The position numbers and the translations under genes are program-made. A model generated the notes under the pieces. It searched no databases, had not been told where the DNA came from, and was given only the letters and a program-made list of their open reading frames with translations. From an uncultured Granulosicoccus sp. (GTDB lineage Bacteria; Pseudomonadota; Gammaproteobacteria; Granulosicoccales; Granulosicoccaceae): 64,000 bases of DNA. The stretch covers positions 152,899 through 216,898 of the forward strand of contig CANLNQ010000010.1 in assembly GCA_947492525.1 (NCBI GenBank), read 5' to 3'. Of this stretch, positions 1 to 9,213 are shown piece after piece; position 1 is the first letter of the stretch, and each line of letters opens with the position of its first letter.

Positions 1-2118
1 GTCGATCACGTACTTGCCGGGGAAAGGAGTCGTCTCATCCGGCGATCCGGCCCACCATCCCCCTACCGCGGTATTGGCCAGCAGGTACATCTGCTCCATC
101 GGCACCTTGGGGTCGGTGATGCGGTGCACCTCGATGCCATCCACGAAATAGATGATCGAGCCCGGGGCCCACTCCACCGAAAAGGTATGAAAGTCTGTGG
201 TGTAATCGATTCCCGGTGTCGGTTGCGATTGGGTGGAACGCAGCTTGCCCTGCTCATCGTGGTAGTGAAAGGTGTGATAGACCACATCCTGATTATCACC
301 GATGAACTCCATGATATCGATTTCCGGATCATCGCCCCCGTAATAGGCATTGAGCAGCCAGAACGCAGGCCAATAGCCACGCCCATGGGTCATCTTCGCC
401 CGGATCTCGGCATAGCCGTAGGTGAACTTGAAGGCATCGTAGCTGGTAATGATGCCGGACAGATAGGGCTGACCGAGGCTCTTGCTGGCCAGTTCGGGTG
501 GCGTCTTGATGGTGTTTATCGTCATATGACCATCAGCGAAGGTGAACGGGTTGAAGCCGAAGTCCGGATCGTTGGCGATATCAACGTAGTACTGCTCCTC
601 ACTGTTGATGATCAAGTCTGTCCCCCAGAGAAATGCGGTATTCCATTTACTGGTGTCCAGACTGCTGCCGTTGAATTCATCCGCAAAGACCAGTTCGTAA
701 TCCTCGAGTAGCTCATCATTGGGCCTGGGCCTGTTCGGATCTGTCTTGCCCAGCGTACTCGCCGACACCGTCAGACCGGTGGCAATGTAGTAGTAGCGCA
801 CATCGGCACCGTTCAAGCCATGATCGAATGCCTGGATCTCATAATAGTAGTCCTGATCATAGACATCGGTATCGTTGAACTCCGTCGTGAACACCGTGGT
901 GTAATACTCGGCCTGCCGATAGACGTTATAGCCTCTGGCATCAGGGTCCCTCTGCCAACTGATGCGAATGGAGTCATCCAGCACTTCGCCCACAAAACCC
1001 TCGGTGGTGGGAGACAGGAATCGATTTGCGCTACCCGCCTGCTCACTGACACTCTTGCTGCTGCTCTGCTCGCTGACAGAATTCGCACCACCATCGGCGC
1101 TGACCGTCAGCCCCTCGGCGATCTTGAAGAAGCGCGTTTCCCTGCCACTCTTGTCGAAGGCCGTGATCTCGTAGGAATGGTCTTTCGCGGCAAGGTCGGT
1201 ATCCTTGTATTCGGTGTCGAACACCGTCGCGTAGTACTGACCGTCCCGATACACATTGTAACCGGTGGCAGAGGCATCTTCTTTCCAGGAAATCACGTTC
1301 GCGCCGTCACGCCTCTGCCCCGTGAAGCCTGCCGTTACTACATGACTGGCACCAATTTCCGGCAAGGGTGAAGACGATAGAGACACATGCAGGTCTTCAG
1401 CTATCGTGAAATAGCGTGTGGGTGTACGACTCTTGTCGAAAGCGATAATCTCGTAGACAGGGTTGCCGGAACCGATATCGGTATCGAGAAACTCGGTATC
1501 GAACACCGTCGCGTAGTACTTGTCCTGCCGATAGACGTTGTAGCCGGTGGCGCTGCCATGTTCTCTCCAGCTGACCAGAATACCGTTATCAACCAGCTCG
1601 GCCACAAACCCCGACGTGGTCGTCGACGAAAAATGGCGAGTGCCTCCAGTCACCGGTGAGACAGAAACGACCAGGCCCTTGGCGATCGTGTAGAACCGTG
1701 TTTCTTCACCATTTTTCCTGAACGCGGTGATGTGATAGGAATAGTCGCGTGCGTGAATATCCTTATCGACAAAGCTGTTCGTGAACACCGTTGCATGGTA
1801 TTCACCTTGCCGATAGACATTGTATCCAGTGGCATTGGCGTCCTTCTTCCAGCGGATCCTGATGTTGTCATCAATCACCTCACCCTGAAACCCTGCCGTT
1901 GCCTGGGTATCGGATGTGGACGCGTCGAGAAACAGATTGCCTGCAGAGGAGGATGCGCCAGCCGATTCAGGCATGGCTGCGCCAGCAGGCGGTGTGGTAC
2001 CCGCATCATCGCTACAGGCGAGCAAGGATGACGCCAGTGCCACACAGGCAAAAAGGACTGACACGTGGCGTATCAACCTGTTCGGGCTTTTCGATATCGA
2101 AGTATTCATGGCTTTCAT
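1..2118 (-). CDS. GH16-family glucanase-like lipoprotein with four Fn3-like modules (3' part beyond window)
   Basis: Open reading frame with no stop before the left edge; 706 residues are visible. The N-terminus is a lipoprotein signal with lipobox LLAC followed by SDD, so it is probably anchored in the outer membrane. Four Fn3-like modules follow, each carrying GYNVYR (starting near residues 98, 192, 286 and 396) and ending in a Y-x-I-x-AF strand. After residue about 430 comes a GH16 domain beginning ELVFADEFNGSSLDTSKWN; the catalytic signature EIDIME lies at residues 599-604 (nucleophile E599, acid/base E604), followed by a WAPGSIIYFVDG stretch typical of laminarinases. Expected role: cleavage of beta-1,3 or mixed-linkage glucans outside the cell. 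The ATG at 2118 has GAAGAG about 7 bases upstream; an in-frame ATG at 2109 is the alternative. Substrate specificity cannot be read from the sequence. Confidence 0.9.
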   Translation of the reverse strand, partial: MKAMNTSISKSPNRLIRHVSVLFACVALASSLLACSDDAGTTPPAGAAMPESAGASSSAGNLFLDASTSDTQATAGFQGEVIDDNIRIRWKKDANATGYNVYRQGEYHATVFTNSFVDKDIHARDYSYHITAFRKNGEETRFYTIAKGLVVSVSPVTGGTRHFSSTTTSGFVAELVDNGILVSWREHGSATGYNVYRQDKYYATVFDTEFLDTDIGSGNPVYEIIAFDKSRTPTRYFTIAEDLHVSLSSSPLPEIGASHVVTAGFTGQRRDGANVISWKEDASATGYNVYRDGQYYATVFDTEYKDTDLAAKDHSYEITAFDKSGRETRFFKIAEGLTVSADGGANSVSEQSSSKSVSEQAGSANRFLSPTTEGFVGEVLDDSIRISWQRDPDARGYNVYRQAEYYTTVFTTEFNDTDVYDQDYYYEIQAFDHGLNGADVRYYYIATGLTVSASTLGKTDPNRPRPNDELLEDYELVFADEFNGSSLDTSKWNTAFLWGTDLIINSEEQYYVDIANDPDFGFNPFTFADGHMTINTIKTPPELASKSLGQPYLSGIITSYDAFKFTYGYAEIRAKMTHGRGYWPAFWLLNAYYGGDDPEIDIMEFIGDNQDVVYHTFHYHDEQGKLRSTQSQPTPGIDYTTDFHTFSVEWAPGSIIYFVDGIEVHRITDPKVPMEQMYLLANTAVGGWWAGSPDETTPFPGKYVID

Positions 2119-2441
2119 TCGAATCTCTTCGAATTCGCTGGTTGATGAGCAGGAGTCGGTCACAGAGTCAGGAAAGCTGTGCGCACTCACTGCGACCGCC
2201 TTCCTTGAATCAACTAGCGGAAATACCAGACTGCGCTTTATTGCAGATACGGACTTTTCGGGATTGACACGCAGATTGATTGGCGATGATGAGGCATGCA
2301 TCCAGCTTCAGATGAACAGAGACAACACCCTGTTACGCCTGCATGGCCTGTCGCCTGCCATGGGATACCGGGCAGGAAGTCTGCGGCAACACTCGTCCAG
2401 ATGGACTGGCAGCAGCACGCGGTTCGAGCCGACAATGCAGA
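2119..2441. other. Non-coding gap upstream of the GH16 gene
   Basis: This 323-base stretch lies between the stop of the histidine kinase gene and the start of the GH16 gene, both on the minus strand. Short open frames here lack ribosome binding sites and recognisable products. It should hold the GH16 promoter, but I see no convincing -35/-10 pair and no clear terminator hairpin. Confidence 0.5.
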
Positions 2442-4682
2442 TCAGCGCGTCGCATCCCCTGGCGATTTCCCGGCATTCTCTGCCAGTACGCGAGCAAGAT
2501 CGACCAGGCGAAACGGCTTTTGCAGGAACACGATGCCGTCATCGAGACGACCGTTGTGCACTACCGAATTTTCAGTAAAGCCGGACATGAACACGACTCC
2601 GGCATCCGGATACAAGGTCAGCAGATACTGCGCTAGCGCACGACCATCCATGGCCCCCGGAATGATGATATCCGACAGGATGACATCCACGTGATCAACC
2701 GTGCTGGCAAGCGCCATGGCAGAGACATCATCGCGGGCACTGTGAACGATGCAGCCCAGCGAGCTTATCTGTTCGGCGAAAATGCTCAGCAGTCCCTCGT
2801 TGTCTTCAATCAGGAATACATGCAGCCCCTGCAAGGCGGCGTCGGGTTCAGCCAGCAGCGGTGTGCTCGTTGCGCTTTCCTCGGACAGGTCTCTGGGCAG
2901 GTACAGCTTGACGGTGGTGCCGTGACCAGGTTCCGAATAGATCTTCAGATGCCCGCCGGATTGCTTCGCAAAACCGAAGGCCATGGACAGACCCAGCCCC
3001 GTGCCCTTGCCGATTGGCTTGCTGGTGAAGAACGGTTCGATGGCCTGCTCGATCCGTTCCGGGCTCATGCCTGTGCCGGAGTCAGTGACCGCTATGCACA
3101 CGTAGTTGCCAGGGCGAACTTCCGCATGCGCCAGTGCATAGTCGTGATCCAGCCGCGCATTGCTGACCTCCACGGTCAGTGTTCCACCCTGCTCCATGGC
3201 GTCCCGGGCGTTGACCACCAGGTTCATGATGACCGCTTCCAGTTGCACCGGATCCACGCGGGTTCGCCACAGTCCACCATCGCCGATGATCTCCAGATGA
3301 ACACCTTCGCCAACCGAGGTCTGCAGCAACATCGCCGAGCTTCTGATCGCCTTTGCCACATCGATCACTTGTGGCGCCAGTGGCTGTTTCCGGGCAAACG
3401 AGAGCAATTGCTGAGTCAGCTTGCCACCCTGCGATACGGCTCGCAGAGTGGCTTCAATGTACTGTTGCAGGGAGGCGTCCCGGTTCTTCTCCTGCAGCAC
3501 CTCGGCATTTCCCGACATGACGGCCAGAATGTTGTTGAAATCATGTGCGACACCGCCGGTCAGTTTGCCGATCGCCTCGTTCTTCTGTGACTGCAGCAAC
3601 TGCTCCTGCTTGAGTATGTCTTCAGTCACATCCTGCGCCACAGCGTCCACGGCCAGCAGCTGCTCATTGTCGTCCAGACTCACCTCGAAGCTGTGCCGAA
3701 CGTGCCGGAAACTGCCATCCGGATGATTGATGCGATACGTCTGCGAATCGCGGTGAGTCTTCAGAATCTTTCGTCTCGACTGCAGTGCGCGGGCAGCATC
3801 TTCCTCGCTGAGCATCGTTGCGATGATATCGCGACCGACGTCCAGAGACCGCATCTGCCGAATGCTCTTGCTATAGAAGCCTGCGTACGTCGCATCGCAG
3901 TCGAGTATGCGATTCATTGCCGCATCGAACCGGCAGTAGCCCAGCCCGGCCAGCCTGGCTGACTGGGCCAGACGCTTCTCGCCCTGATGCATGCCATCTT
4001 GCGTCAGTAGCCATTGATCACGCAGGCCATGAATCGCACTGACAAGCTCATCGACTTCATCCTCCCCCTTGACATCGGCTCGTTGCAGCTCGATGTGCAA
4101 CCGCTCCGGATCGGCAGGCAGGTCTCGCAATGCCTGGGCCATGCTCGATACCGGCACCAGAACATGGCGGCGGAACAGACGCAGAATCAGCAGACAGACA
4201 ATCATCGCTGTTACCAGATAGACGATGACCAATGAAGTCACACGATCTCCTGTCAATGCCCACACTCTGGCAGTGGATGGGACAAGATGCAGGGAACCCA
4301 GGGGTTGCATCACCCCGTTGTCGCGGGTGTAGCTCAGAGGGATGACGATGTCGGACAAGGGACCGCCGGGACCGGATTGGCCTGCCTCCAGCTTCTTCCC
4401 GGTAACGTCCATGACAGCCGCATAGCGGATGTGCCCCAGTGCAACCAGCCCACCCAACTGGTACTCGAGTGACTGCGTATCGAACTGCCACAACAGGTTC
4501 TCGATGATGGCCTGGTGTTCGCTGCCGGTATGCAGGGTGCTTCTTTCCAGGTGACGAAGCGACAAGTGGTAGGCGATGGCGACCGTGAGCGCACAGGCGA
4601 TGCAAAGCGTGCCCAGCAACGGCAGTATCAATGACCGTAGCATGTGCCTTTCAAGTCTCGACATCCCTGTCAGCGTCTTCAC
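2442..4682 (-). CDS. Hybrid sensor histidine kinase with C-terminal receiver domain
   Basis: 746 residues. Two membrane segments (about 16-38 and 150-171) flank a periplasmic sensor region. A HAMP-like linker and a PAS-like domain (about 240-355) follow. The HisKA motif GGVAHDFNNIL gives phospho-acceptor H380. The ATPase domain shows the N box NLVVNARDAM, G1 DSGTGM, F box EPFFTSK and G2 GTGLGLS. A receiver domain occupies about 610-735, with the acceptor aspartate in VILSDIIIPGAMDG. HDFNN-type kinases with an attached receiver often pass phosphate to a separate regulator, which is not seen here. The GTG start at 4682 directly abuts the stop of the upstream binding-protein-like gene, implying co-translation; ATG at codon 7 is possible. 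The partner protein suggests ligand sensing in the periplasm. Confidence 0.93.
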   Translation of the reverse strand: MKTLTGMSRLERHMLRSLILPLLGTLCIACALTVAIAYHLSLRHLERSTLHTGSEHQAIIENLLWQFDTQSLEYQLGGLVALGHIRYAAVMDVTGKKLEAGQSGPGGPLSDIVIPLSYTRDNGVMQPLGSLHLVPSTARVWALTGDRVTSLVIVYLVTAMIVCLLILRLFRRHVLVPVSSMAQALRDLPADPERLHIELQRADVKGEDEVDELVSAIHGLRDQWLLTQDGMHQGEKRLAQSARLAGLGYCRFDAAMNRILDCDATYAGFYSKSIRQMRSLDVGRDIIATMLSEEDAARALQSRRKILKTHRDSQTYRINHPDGSFRHVRHSFEVSLDDNEQLLAVDAVAQDVTEDILKQEQLLQSQKNEAIGKLTGGVAHDFNNILAVMSGNAEVLQEKNRDASLQQYIEATLRAVSQGGKLTQQLLSFARKQPLAPQVIDVAKAIRSSAMLLQTSVGEGVHLEIIGDGGLWRTRVDPVQLEAVIMNLVVNARDAMEQGGTLTVEVSNARLDHDYALAHAEVRPGNYVCIAVTDSGTGMSPERIEQAIEPFFTSKPIGKGTGLGLSMAFGFAKQSGGHLKIYSEPGHGTTVKLYLPRDLSEESATSTPLLAEPDAALQGLHVFLIEDNEGLLSIFAEQISSLGCIVHSARDDVSAMALASTVDHVDVILSDIIIPGAMDGRALAQYLLTLYPDAGVVFMSGFTENSVVHNGRLDDGIVFLQKPFRLVDLARVLAENAGKSPGDATR

Positions 4683-5522
4683 CTAGCGATTCTCCGTGAA
4701 GGGGGCTGCCATGATGGCCTCGTAGCTGCCATCGAACTTCATGGCACCGAGCGCTTCGCGCAGCCGGAAAAGCTTGTCCAGATGCCTGGTATGCAGAAAG
4801 AGATACTGCGTCTGCTCCAGTCTGAACTCGGTTTTCCTCAATGAATCCAGGTGACGGACACGTGCCATCTCTCGGGCAGGGGCAAGCGGCAGAATGGCGA
4901 TATCGATGCGACCGGCGATCAGCATGTCCATCAGGCCATTCGCATCGCGAAGCGCGATGACCTTGTCAGCACCGTCGAGCAGGCGTTCGACGGACTGCCA
5001 GCCGCGCACATAGCCAACCCGATAGGCTGCGAAATCGGCAGCGTGCCTGATGCTGATCTCGGGATCGATATGGAAGCCGTGAAGGTAGGTGCGCGATACC
5101 GGTTCCTGAACCTTGTGAAGATGGGGGTAGCGCGAAGCGTCGATCTCGGTTCGGGCTGCATCGCCATCGTAGATGCCGGCGTTGGCGTTCTCCAGGCCTC
5201 TGGCTGCCGGCACAGCCAGCAATCGAACACGCAAACCCGCCCGGGAAAACCATTCGGCATACAGCTTGTCGAGATAGCCGCGGCTGTCGGCAGTCGTGAC
5301 CGGCGGCAAGGTGCTGTTGGATAGCACCAGAGTCTCGAGACGATCATGGGCGAGCGCGTGCGCAGACATCATCACACTCAGGCTCATGAAGAGCAGCACA
5401 AGAACAACCGTGCCTCGTTCAGCCCGAAGCACCTTCTCCGAACTGCCAACCCATTGTATTGCCAAGCTTTGCCGTCCGATGCGCGAATACTCCCTTACAG
5501 GCATACGCGTGCATCGTAACAC
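4683..5522 (-). CDS. Periplasmic substrate-binding-protein-like protein, possible ligand sensor for the adjacent kinase
   Basis: Up to 279 residues, resembling family 3 solute-binding proteins (SBP_bac_3): a secreted mature part, an LYAEWFSRAGL segment near the start and a lobe-two stretch resembling AYRVGYVRGW. The hydrophobic signal segment (VVLVLLFMSLSVMM) lies about 40 residues into the listed frame, so the true start is probably internal, for example GTG at 5432 with GGAG close by. The gene abuts the hybrid kinase gene with no gap and follows the amino-acid ABC transporter operon by 40 bases. Lone binding proteins next to membrane kinases can act as sensory co-receptors; that role is inferred here. 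It has no permease of its own, and its sequence differs clearly from the true transporter binding protein at 6508-7371. Confidence 0.75.
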   Translation of the reverse strand: MLRCTRMPVREYSRIGRQSLAIQWVGSSEKVLRAERGTVVLVLLFMSLSVMMSAHALAHDRLETLVLSNSTLPPVTTADSRGYLDKLYAEWFSRAGLRVRLLAVPAARGLENANAGIYDGDAARTEIDASRYPHLHKVQEPVSRTYLHGFHIDPEISIRHAADFAAYRVGYVRGWQSVERLLDGADKVIALRDANGLMDMLIAGRIDIAILPLAPAREMARVRHLDSLRKTEFRLEQTQYLFLHTRHLDKLFRLREALGAMKFDGSYEAIMAAPFTENR

Positions 5523-5562
5523 GTACTATTGTTCAGGCAACAGCAGCCTTGTCGAGCGGGTT

Positions 5563-6447
5563 TCAACGAGCGTCGGGTTGGGATTCCAGTCGCCTGAACA
5601 GCATCGACAAGGCGAAGCAGATGAGAAAATAGAACAGTGCCGTAGTAATCCAGGCCTCGAAGATGGCGCGCGTGGAGGCGACCAGTTCAACGGTCTTGAA
5701 CGTCAGTTCCTGTACCGATATCAGGGAAATGATGGAACTGTCCTTGATCAGGGAGATGAACTGATTGGCCATTGGCGGCACGACGCGCTTGAAGGCCTGT
5801 GGCAACACGATGAAGCGCATCTGTTGCCAGCGCGACATGCCAATGGATTGCGCAGCTTCGTGCTGCCCCTGACCGATCGACTGGATACCCGCTCGCACGA
5901 TCTCGCCCACGAAAGCACTTTCGAACAGAGCCAGGACGATCACTCCGGAAATCAGGGAGGGAAACCGACGCATATCGCCGAACAGGAATTCCCAGACGGC
6001 CTTGTCTTCCGAGCGAGCGATACCGCGTGCCCAGGATTCTATGTTGAACGCAACGACCAGTTGTTCCGAGAGAAAGAAATAGAAGATGAAGATGACAACG
6101 ACTGGCGGAATGTTGCGCAGGAACTCCAGATAGGTGCGCGCCAGCATGCGAATGGCCAGGTTCGAGGCGCAGCGGGCAACCCCCAGGATGGTACCGAGCA
6201 GCAAGGCCAGAACACTGGCATACAGACTGACCCTGATGGTCGTGATGACGCCTTGCAGCAGCACGTTCGCAACCCAGCTCTGCGTGTCCTCATTCCAGCG
6301 CAGGATATAGTTGGGAATGATCTCCCAGCGCCAGCGGTAGTTCAAGGCGCCCTCGATGCGATACCAGACCACGGCGGCAAAGACCATCAGAACGAGGATG
6401 ATCAGTACGTCCAGCCAGTGAAGGCGCTTGAACATGCGGGAAATCAT
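5563..6447 (-). CDS. Polar amino-acid ABC transporter, permease subunit 2
   Basis: 294-residue inner-membrane permease of the His/Glu/Gln/Arg/opine family. It has an N-terminal membrane anchor, then the conserved core opening GVITTIRVSLYASVLALLLG and containing EFLRNIPPVVVIFIFYFF. The cytoplasmic coupling loop reads EAAQSIGMSRWQQMRFIVLP, followed by KDSSIISLISVQELTF, all standard for this family. It should pair with the permease at 7423-8253 as a heterodimer driven by the ATPase at 8255-9001. It is separated from the binding-protein gene by 60 bases that hold a strong hairpin, a common way of giving less permease than binding protein. The final substrate is not predictable. Confidence 0.93.
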   Translation of the reverse strand: MISRMFKRLHWLDVLIILVLMVFAAVVWYRIEGALNYRWRWEIIPNYILRWNEDTQSWVANVLLQGVITTIRVSLYASVLALLLGTILGVARCASNLAIRMLARTYLEFLRNIPPVVVIFIFYFFLSEQLVVAFNIESWARGIARSEDKAVWEFLFGDMRRFPSLISGVIVLALFESAFVGEIVRAGIQSIGQGQHEAAQSIGMSRWQQMRFIVLPQAFKRVVPPMANQFISLIKDSSIISLISVQELTFKTVELVASTRAIFEAWITTALFYFLICFALSMLFRRLESQPDAR

Positions 6448-6466
6448 GCTGTTTTCAGCCGGCAGA

Positions 6467-6490
6467 CGACGAAGCCATCCGGCTTCGTCG
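6467..6490 (-). promoter_or_regulatory. Intercistronic hairpin after the binding-protein gene
   Basis: A perfect 10-bp stem (CGACGAAGCC with GGCTTCGTCG) and a 4-base loop lie just downstream of the solute-binding-protein gene and before the second permease gene, with no U tract. In similar transport operons such hairpins stabilise the upstream message or partly attenuate transcription, so that binding protein is made in excess. The role here is inferred. Confidence 0.65.
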
Positions 6491-6507
6491 AGGGTGCTGG
6501 ATGACGT

Positions 6508-7371
6508 CTAGTTTTCGCTGACCTGATCGGACCAGTCATCGGACTTGAACCAGTAGTCGTGACGTTGTTTCAACCAGCCGTTGCGGGTCTTGAAATTGAT
6601 CCAGTTGTTGAAATAGTTCAACGCATCCGGATCGCCCTTGCGAAGACCGAAGGCTTCACCGGTGGCGGAAAACGTCTGATCGAAAGGCACGGACAGTACA
6701 TCCGGGTAGCGACGCGCCTCTGTCGATGGAGAAGGTTCAGATGCCATGGTGGCATGGGCCTTGCCATTGAGCACTTCCTGCGTGGCCGCGCCGTCTTCAT
6801 CGAACAACAGCAGCTCGGCCTTGGGGAACAACTCGGCGATCAGCGCTGCCGGTGTTGCACCACGGCGGGCCGCGAAAGTGATGTCCTCGCTGTTGTAGTC
6901 TTCCAGCGCCATGCCATCAGTCATCTTGTTGTTGACCAGCATTGTCAGCCCCGAGTAGGCATACGGATCGGTGAAGTTGATGGTCAGATTGCGTTCCGGG
7001 GTTGTTGTCATGCCACTGATGATGACATCGAACTTGCCGGAGACCAGAGCCGGGATGATGCCATCCCATGAGGTGGGTACGAACTCGGCTTCCACCCCCA
7101 TGTCCTCGGCCAATTGCCGACCGACATCGAGCTCGAAGCCGATCAACTCACCGTTCTTGTCCCGCATCGACCAGGGTGTGAAGATGGACAGGCCGATCTT
7201 GATGGCACCGCGTTCCTTGATCGCCTCGATGACGCTGTCACTGGACAGTGCCTGTCGCGCCTGCTGTGCCATGGCTGCAGTACTGAAGAGGGCAGCTGCC
7301 AGCAGTACTGCCACACTTCTGGCAAGACCTTTCGTGATACTCGACATTCTGTTTTTCATGTTCCTGATCAT
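6508..7371 (-). CDS. Polar amino-acid ABC transporter, periplasmic substrate-binding protein
   Basis: 287 residues, family 3 solute-binding protein. A classical signal peptide ends in AAMAQQ near residue 36. Family landmarks include IGLSIFTPWSMRDKNGELIGFELDVG, seen here as separate blocks IGLSIFTPWSM and IGFELDVGRQLAEDMG, then TSWDGIIPALVSGKFDVI, ISGMTTTPERNLTINFTDPY and a C-terminal NNWINFKTRNGWL. The protein delivers an amino acid or related compound to the two permeases encoded on either side. Ligand class cannot be assigned by eye. It sits third in the operon ATPase-permease-binding protein-permease. Confidence 0.94.
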   Translation of the reverse strand: MIRNMKNRMSSITKGLARSVAVLLAAALFSTAAMAQQARQALSSDSVIEAIKERGAIKIGLSIFTPWSMRDKNGELIGFELDVGRQLAEDMGVEAEFVPTSWDGIIPALVSGKFDVIISGMTTTPERNLTINFTDPYAYSGLTMLVNNKMTDGMALEDYNSEDITFAARRGATPAALIAELFPKAELLLFDEDGAATQEVLNGKAHATMASEPSPSTEARRYPDVLSVPFDQTFSATGEAFGLRKGDPDALNYFNNWINFKTRNGWLKQRHDYWFKSDDWSDQVSEN

Positions 7372-7422
7372 TCTCCCGGGTGAGATGGTAAATCCTGACA
7401 GCGAATCTGCCAGGGGCGCAAA

Positions 7423-8253
7423 CTATTTGAGCGCATAGTGCCGCTCCACCAACGATACGCCAAAGGACAGCGTGAGGGTCACAAGCAGGTAGACGGCCGC
7501 GATCGTGAACCAGACTTCAAAACTCATGTAGGTATCCGAGATGATATTGCGTCCCATGGTGGTCAGTTCGGCCACGGCAATCACGCTGACAATGGCCGAG
7601 CTCTTTACCATGTTGACCATCTCGCCGGTCATCGGCGGCAACATGAAACGCACCGATTGCGGCAGAACGATATAGCGATAGGCCTGCGCCTTCGACATGC
7701 CGATGGAAGAAGCGCCTTCCCATTGGCCGGGTGCCACGGAATTGATGGCTGCGCGAAAGATCTCTGAAATCAGCGCAGCATGGTAGACACCCAGACACAG
7801 GATGCTGGCGGTGTAGCGATCCAGGTCGAAGATGGGGCCCAGCACGTAATAGAACAGGTACAGCAGCACCAGGAGCGGCGTGTTGCGCACCACTTCCAGA
7901 AACACACGCGCAACCGCCGTACCGACCAGCAGACCGGAGAGCCTCAGCAGAGCCACGATCAGCCCGAGAGCCAGTGCCAGTACGAAGGCCAACAGCGACA
8001 GCTGAAGCGTCTTCACCAGGCCCAGGGCAATCTCTCCCCATTGAAAGCCCTCATCGGTCATCGTCCAGAGGTACTGTGGCATGCGATACCACTGCCAGTT
8101 GTAGCCCATCGCTTTCGAACCGTCATAAGCGGTGTAGGCGATGAACCCGATGACCAGCAGATAGATGGTGATGGAGACGGGAACGGAGGCGAGAATGCGG
8201 CCCGGCAGTGGCGGCTTCGGAATCACATAGTCTGTCGAGTGAGACCGCGCCAC
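7423..8253 (-). CDS. Polar amino-acid ABC transporter, permease subunit 1
   Basis: 276 residues when started at GTG 8253, one base after the stop of the ATPase gene (TGA-C-GTG), implying translational coupling; the longer frame running into the ATPase gene is an overlap artefact. The core begins ALGLVKTLQLSLLAFVLALA and includes EVVRNTPLLVLLYLFYYVLG. The coupling loop WEGASSIGMSKAQAYRYIVL and the following VKSSAIVSVIAVAELT are typical of the His/Glu/Gln/Arg permease family. It is partner of the permease at 5563-6447. Confidence 0.93.
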   Translation of the reverse strand: MARSHSTDYVIPKPPLPGRILASVPVSITIYLLVIGFIAYTAYDGSKAMGYNWQWYRMPQYLWTMTDEGFQWGEIALGLVKTLQLSLLAFVLALALGLIVALLRLSGLLVGTAVARVFLEVVRNTPLLVLLYLFYYVLGPIFDLDRYTASILCLGVYHAALISEIFRAAINSVAPGQWEGASSIGMSKAQAYRYIVLPQSVRFMLPPMTGEMVNMVKSSAIVSVIAVAELTTMGRNIISDTYMSFEVWFTIAAVYLLVTLTLSFGVSLVERHYALK

Positions 8254-8254
8254 G

Positions 8255-9001
8255 TCAGTGTTCCAGTATCTGTTCCAGAAAGGCCTTGCAGCGCTCGCTC
8301 TCTGGCTGAGTGAAGAATTTCTCGGGCGGTGCGGTTTCGATGATCTGGCCGCCATCCATGAAGATCATGGTATCGGCCACCTTGCGCGCAAAACCCATCT
8401 CATGGGTGACGCAGACCATGGTCATGCCGGTATCCGCCAGCCCGACCATGACATCCAGCACTTCGTTGATCATTTCCGGATCGAGCGCCGAGGTGGGTTC
8501 ATCGAAGAGCATGATGCGCGACTCCATGCACAATGATCGTGCAATGGCGACACGCTGCTGCTGTCCACCCGACAGCTGACTCGGGTATTTATCAGCCTGT
8601 TCGGGTATGTGGACGCGCTCCAGATAGCGGTGTGCATTGGCTTCTGCCTCCGCTTTAGGCACCTTTCGCACCCGGATGGGGCCGATGGTGAGATTCTCGA
8701 GCACCGTCAGATGGGGAAACAGATTGAACTGCTGAAACACCATGCCCACTTCCTGGCGCAAACGGCGAATCTCTTTCGAGCCTTCGAACACTTCAATGCC
8801 ATCGACAATCAGCTTGCCGGCACTGTGGTGTTCCAGTGCATTGAAACAACGGATCAGCGTCGATTTGCCGGAACCCGATGGACCGCAGATCACCACACGC
8901 TCTCCGCTGTGCACGGACATGTTGATGTTGTCGAGTGCCTGGAAGGATCCGTAGTACTTGTCCAGGGCTTCAGCCTGGATGATGGGATTGCCGCCTGTCA
9001 T
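8255..9001 (-). CDS. Polar amino-acid ABC transporter, ATP-binding subunit (GlnQ-like)
   Basis: 248 residues. Walker A is GPSGSGKST, the Q-loop [16 protein letters not shown], the signature LSGGQQQR, Walker [15 protein letters not shown] and the switch histidine CVTHEMGFA. These identify the PAAT-family ATPase that energises uptake by the two permeases. It is first in the transporter operon and faces a divergent catabolic operon across a 274-base control region with an inverted repeat, so both operons are probably controlled together. Confidence 0.96.
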   Translation of the reverse strand: MTGGNPIIQAEALDKYYGSFQALDNINMSVHSGERVVICGPSGSGKSTLIRCFNALEHHSAGKLIVDGIEVFEGSKEIRRLRQEVGMVFQQFNLFPHLTVLENLTIGPIRVRKVPKAEAEANAHRYLERVHIPEQADKYPSQLSGGQQQRVAIARSLCMESRIMLFDEPTSALDPEMINEVLDVMVGLADTGMTMVCVTHEMGFARKVADTMIFMDGGQIIETAPPEKFFTQPESERCKAFLEQILEH

Positions 9002-9175
9002 GAACTCGTTTCAGCACACTGGTTGATAGGCCATGTACCACAGCAATAGCCATCTGGATTTATCCGCCGGGCTCGTGTCCGCACTGCGTACGCACTGCGT
9101 CCGCACTGATGAACGCTGATCCACGGTCGGTACAGAAATCGTTCTGATCGATGTTATCAGTTTATGCGCAAGCCG

Positions 9176-9204
9176 CGATCAAAGGGATCACAGGCATTTG
9201 ATCG
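9176..9204. promoter_or_regulatory. Inverted repeat between divergent operons, candidate operator of the XRE-cupin regulator
   Basis: Perfect 8-bp arms CGATCAAA (9176-9183) and TTTGATCG (9197-9204) with a 13-base spacer put the half-sites two helical turns apart. It lies between the ABC transporter operon and the oxygenase operon, about 10 bases upstream of a sigma-70-like promoter. The likely ligand is the XRE-cupin protein encoded at 10308-10916; this is inferred from position. Confidence 0.55.
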
Positions 9205-9213
9205 CCAAGCGTA

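Noticed and set aside
820..1371. 183-codon plus-strand open frame
   Set aside because: Opposite the Fn3-like modules of the GH16 gene; repetitive reading is a reflection of those modules.
5296..6504. 402-codon plus-strand open frame
   Set aside because: Opposite the ABC permease gene; composition is Gln/Asp/His-rich and shows no domain.
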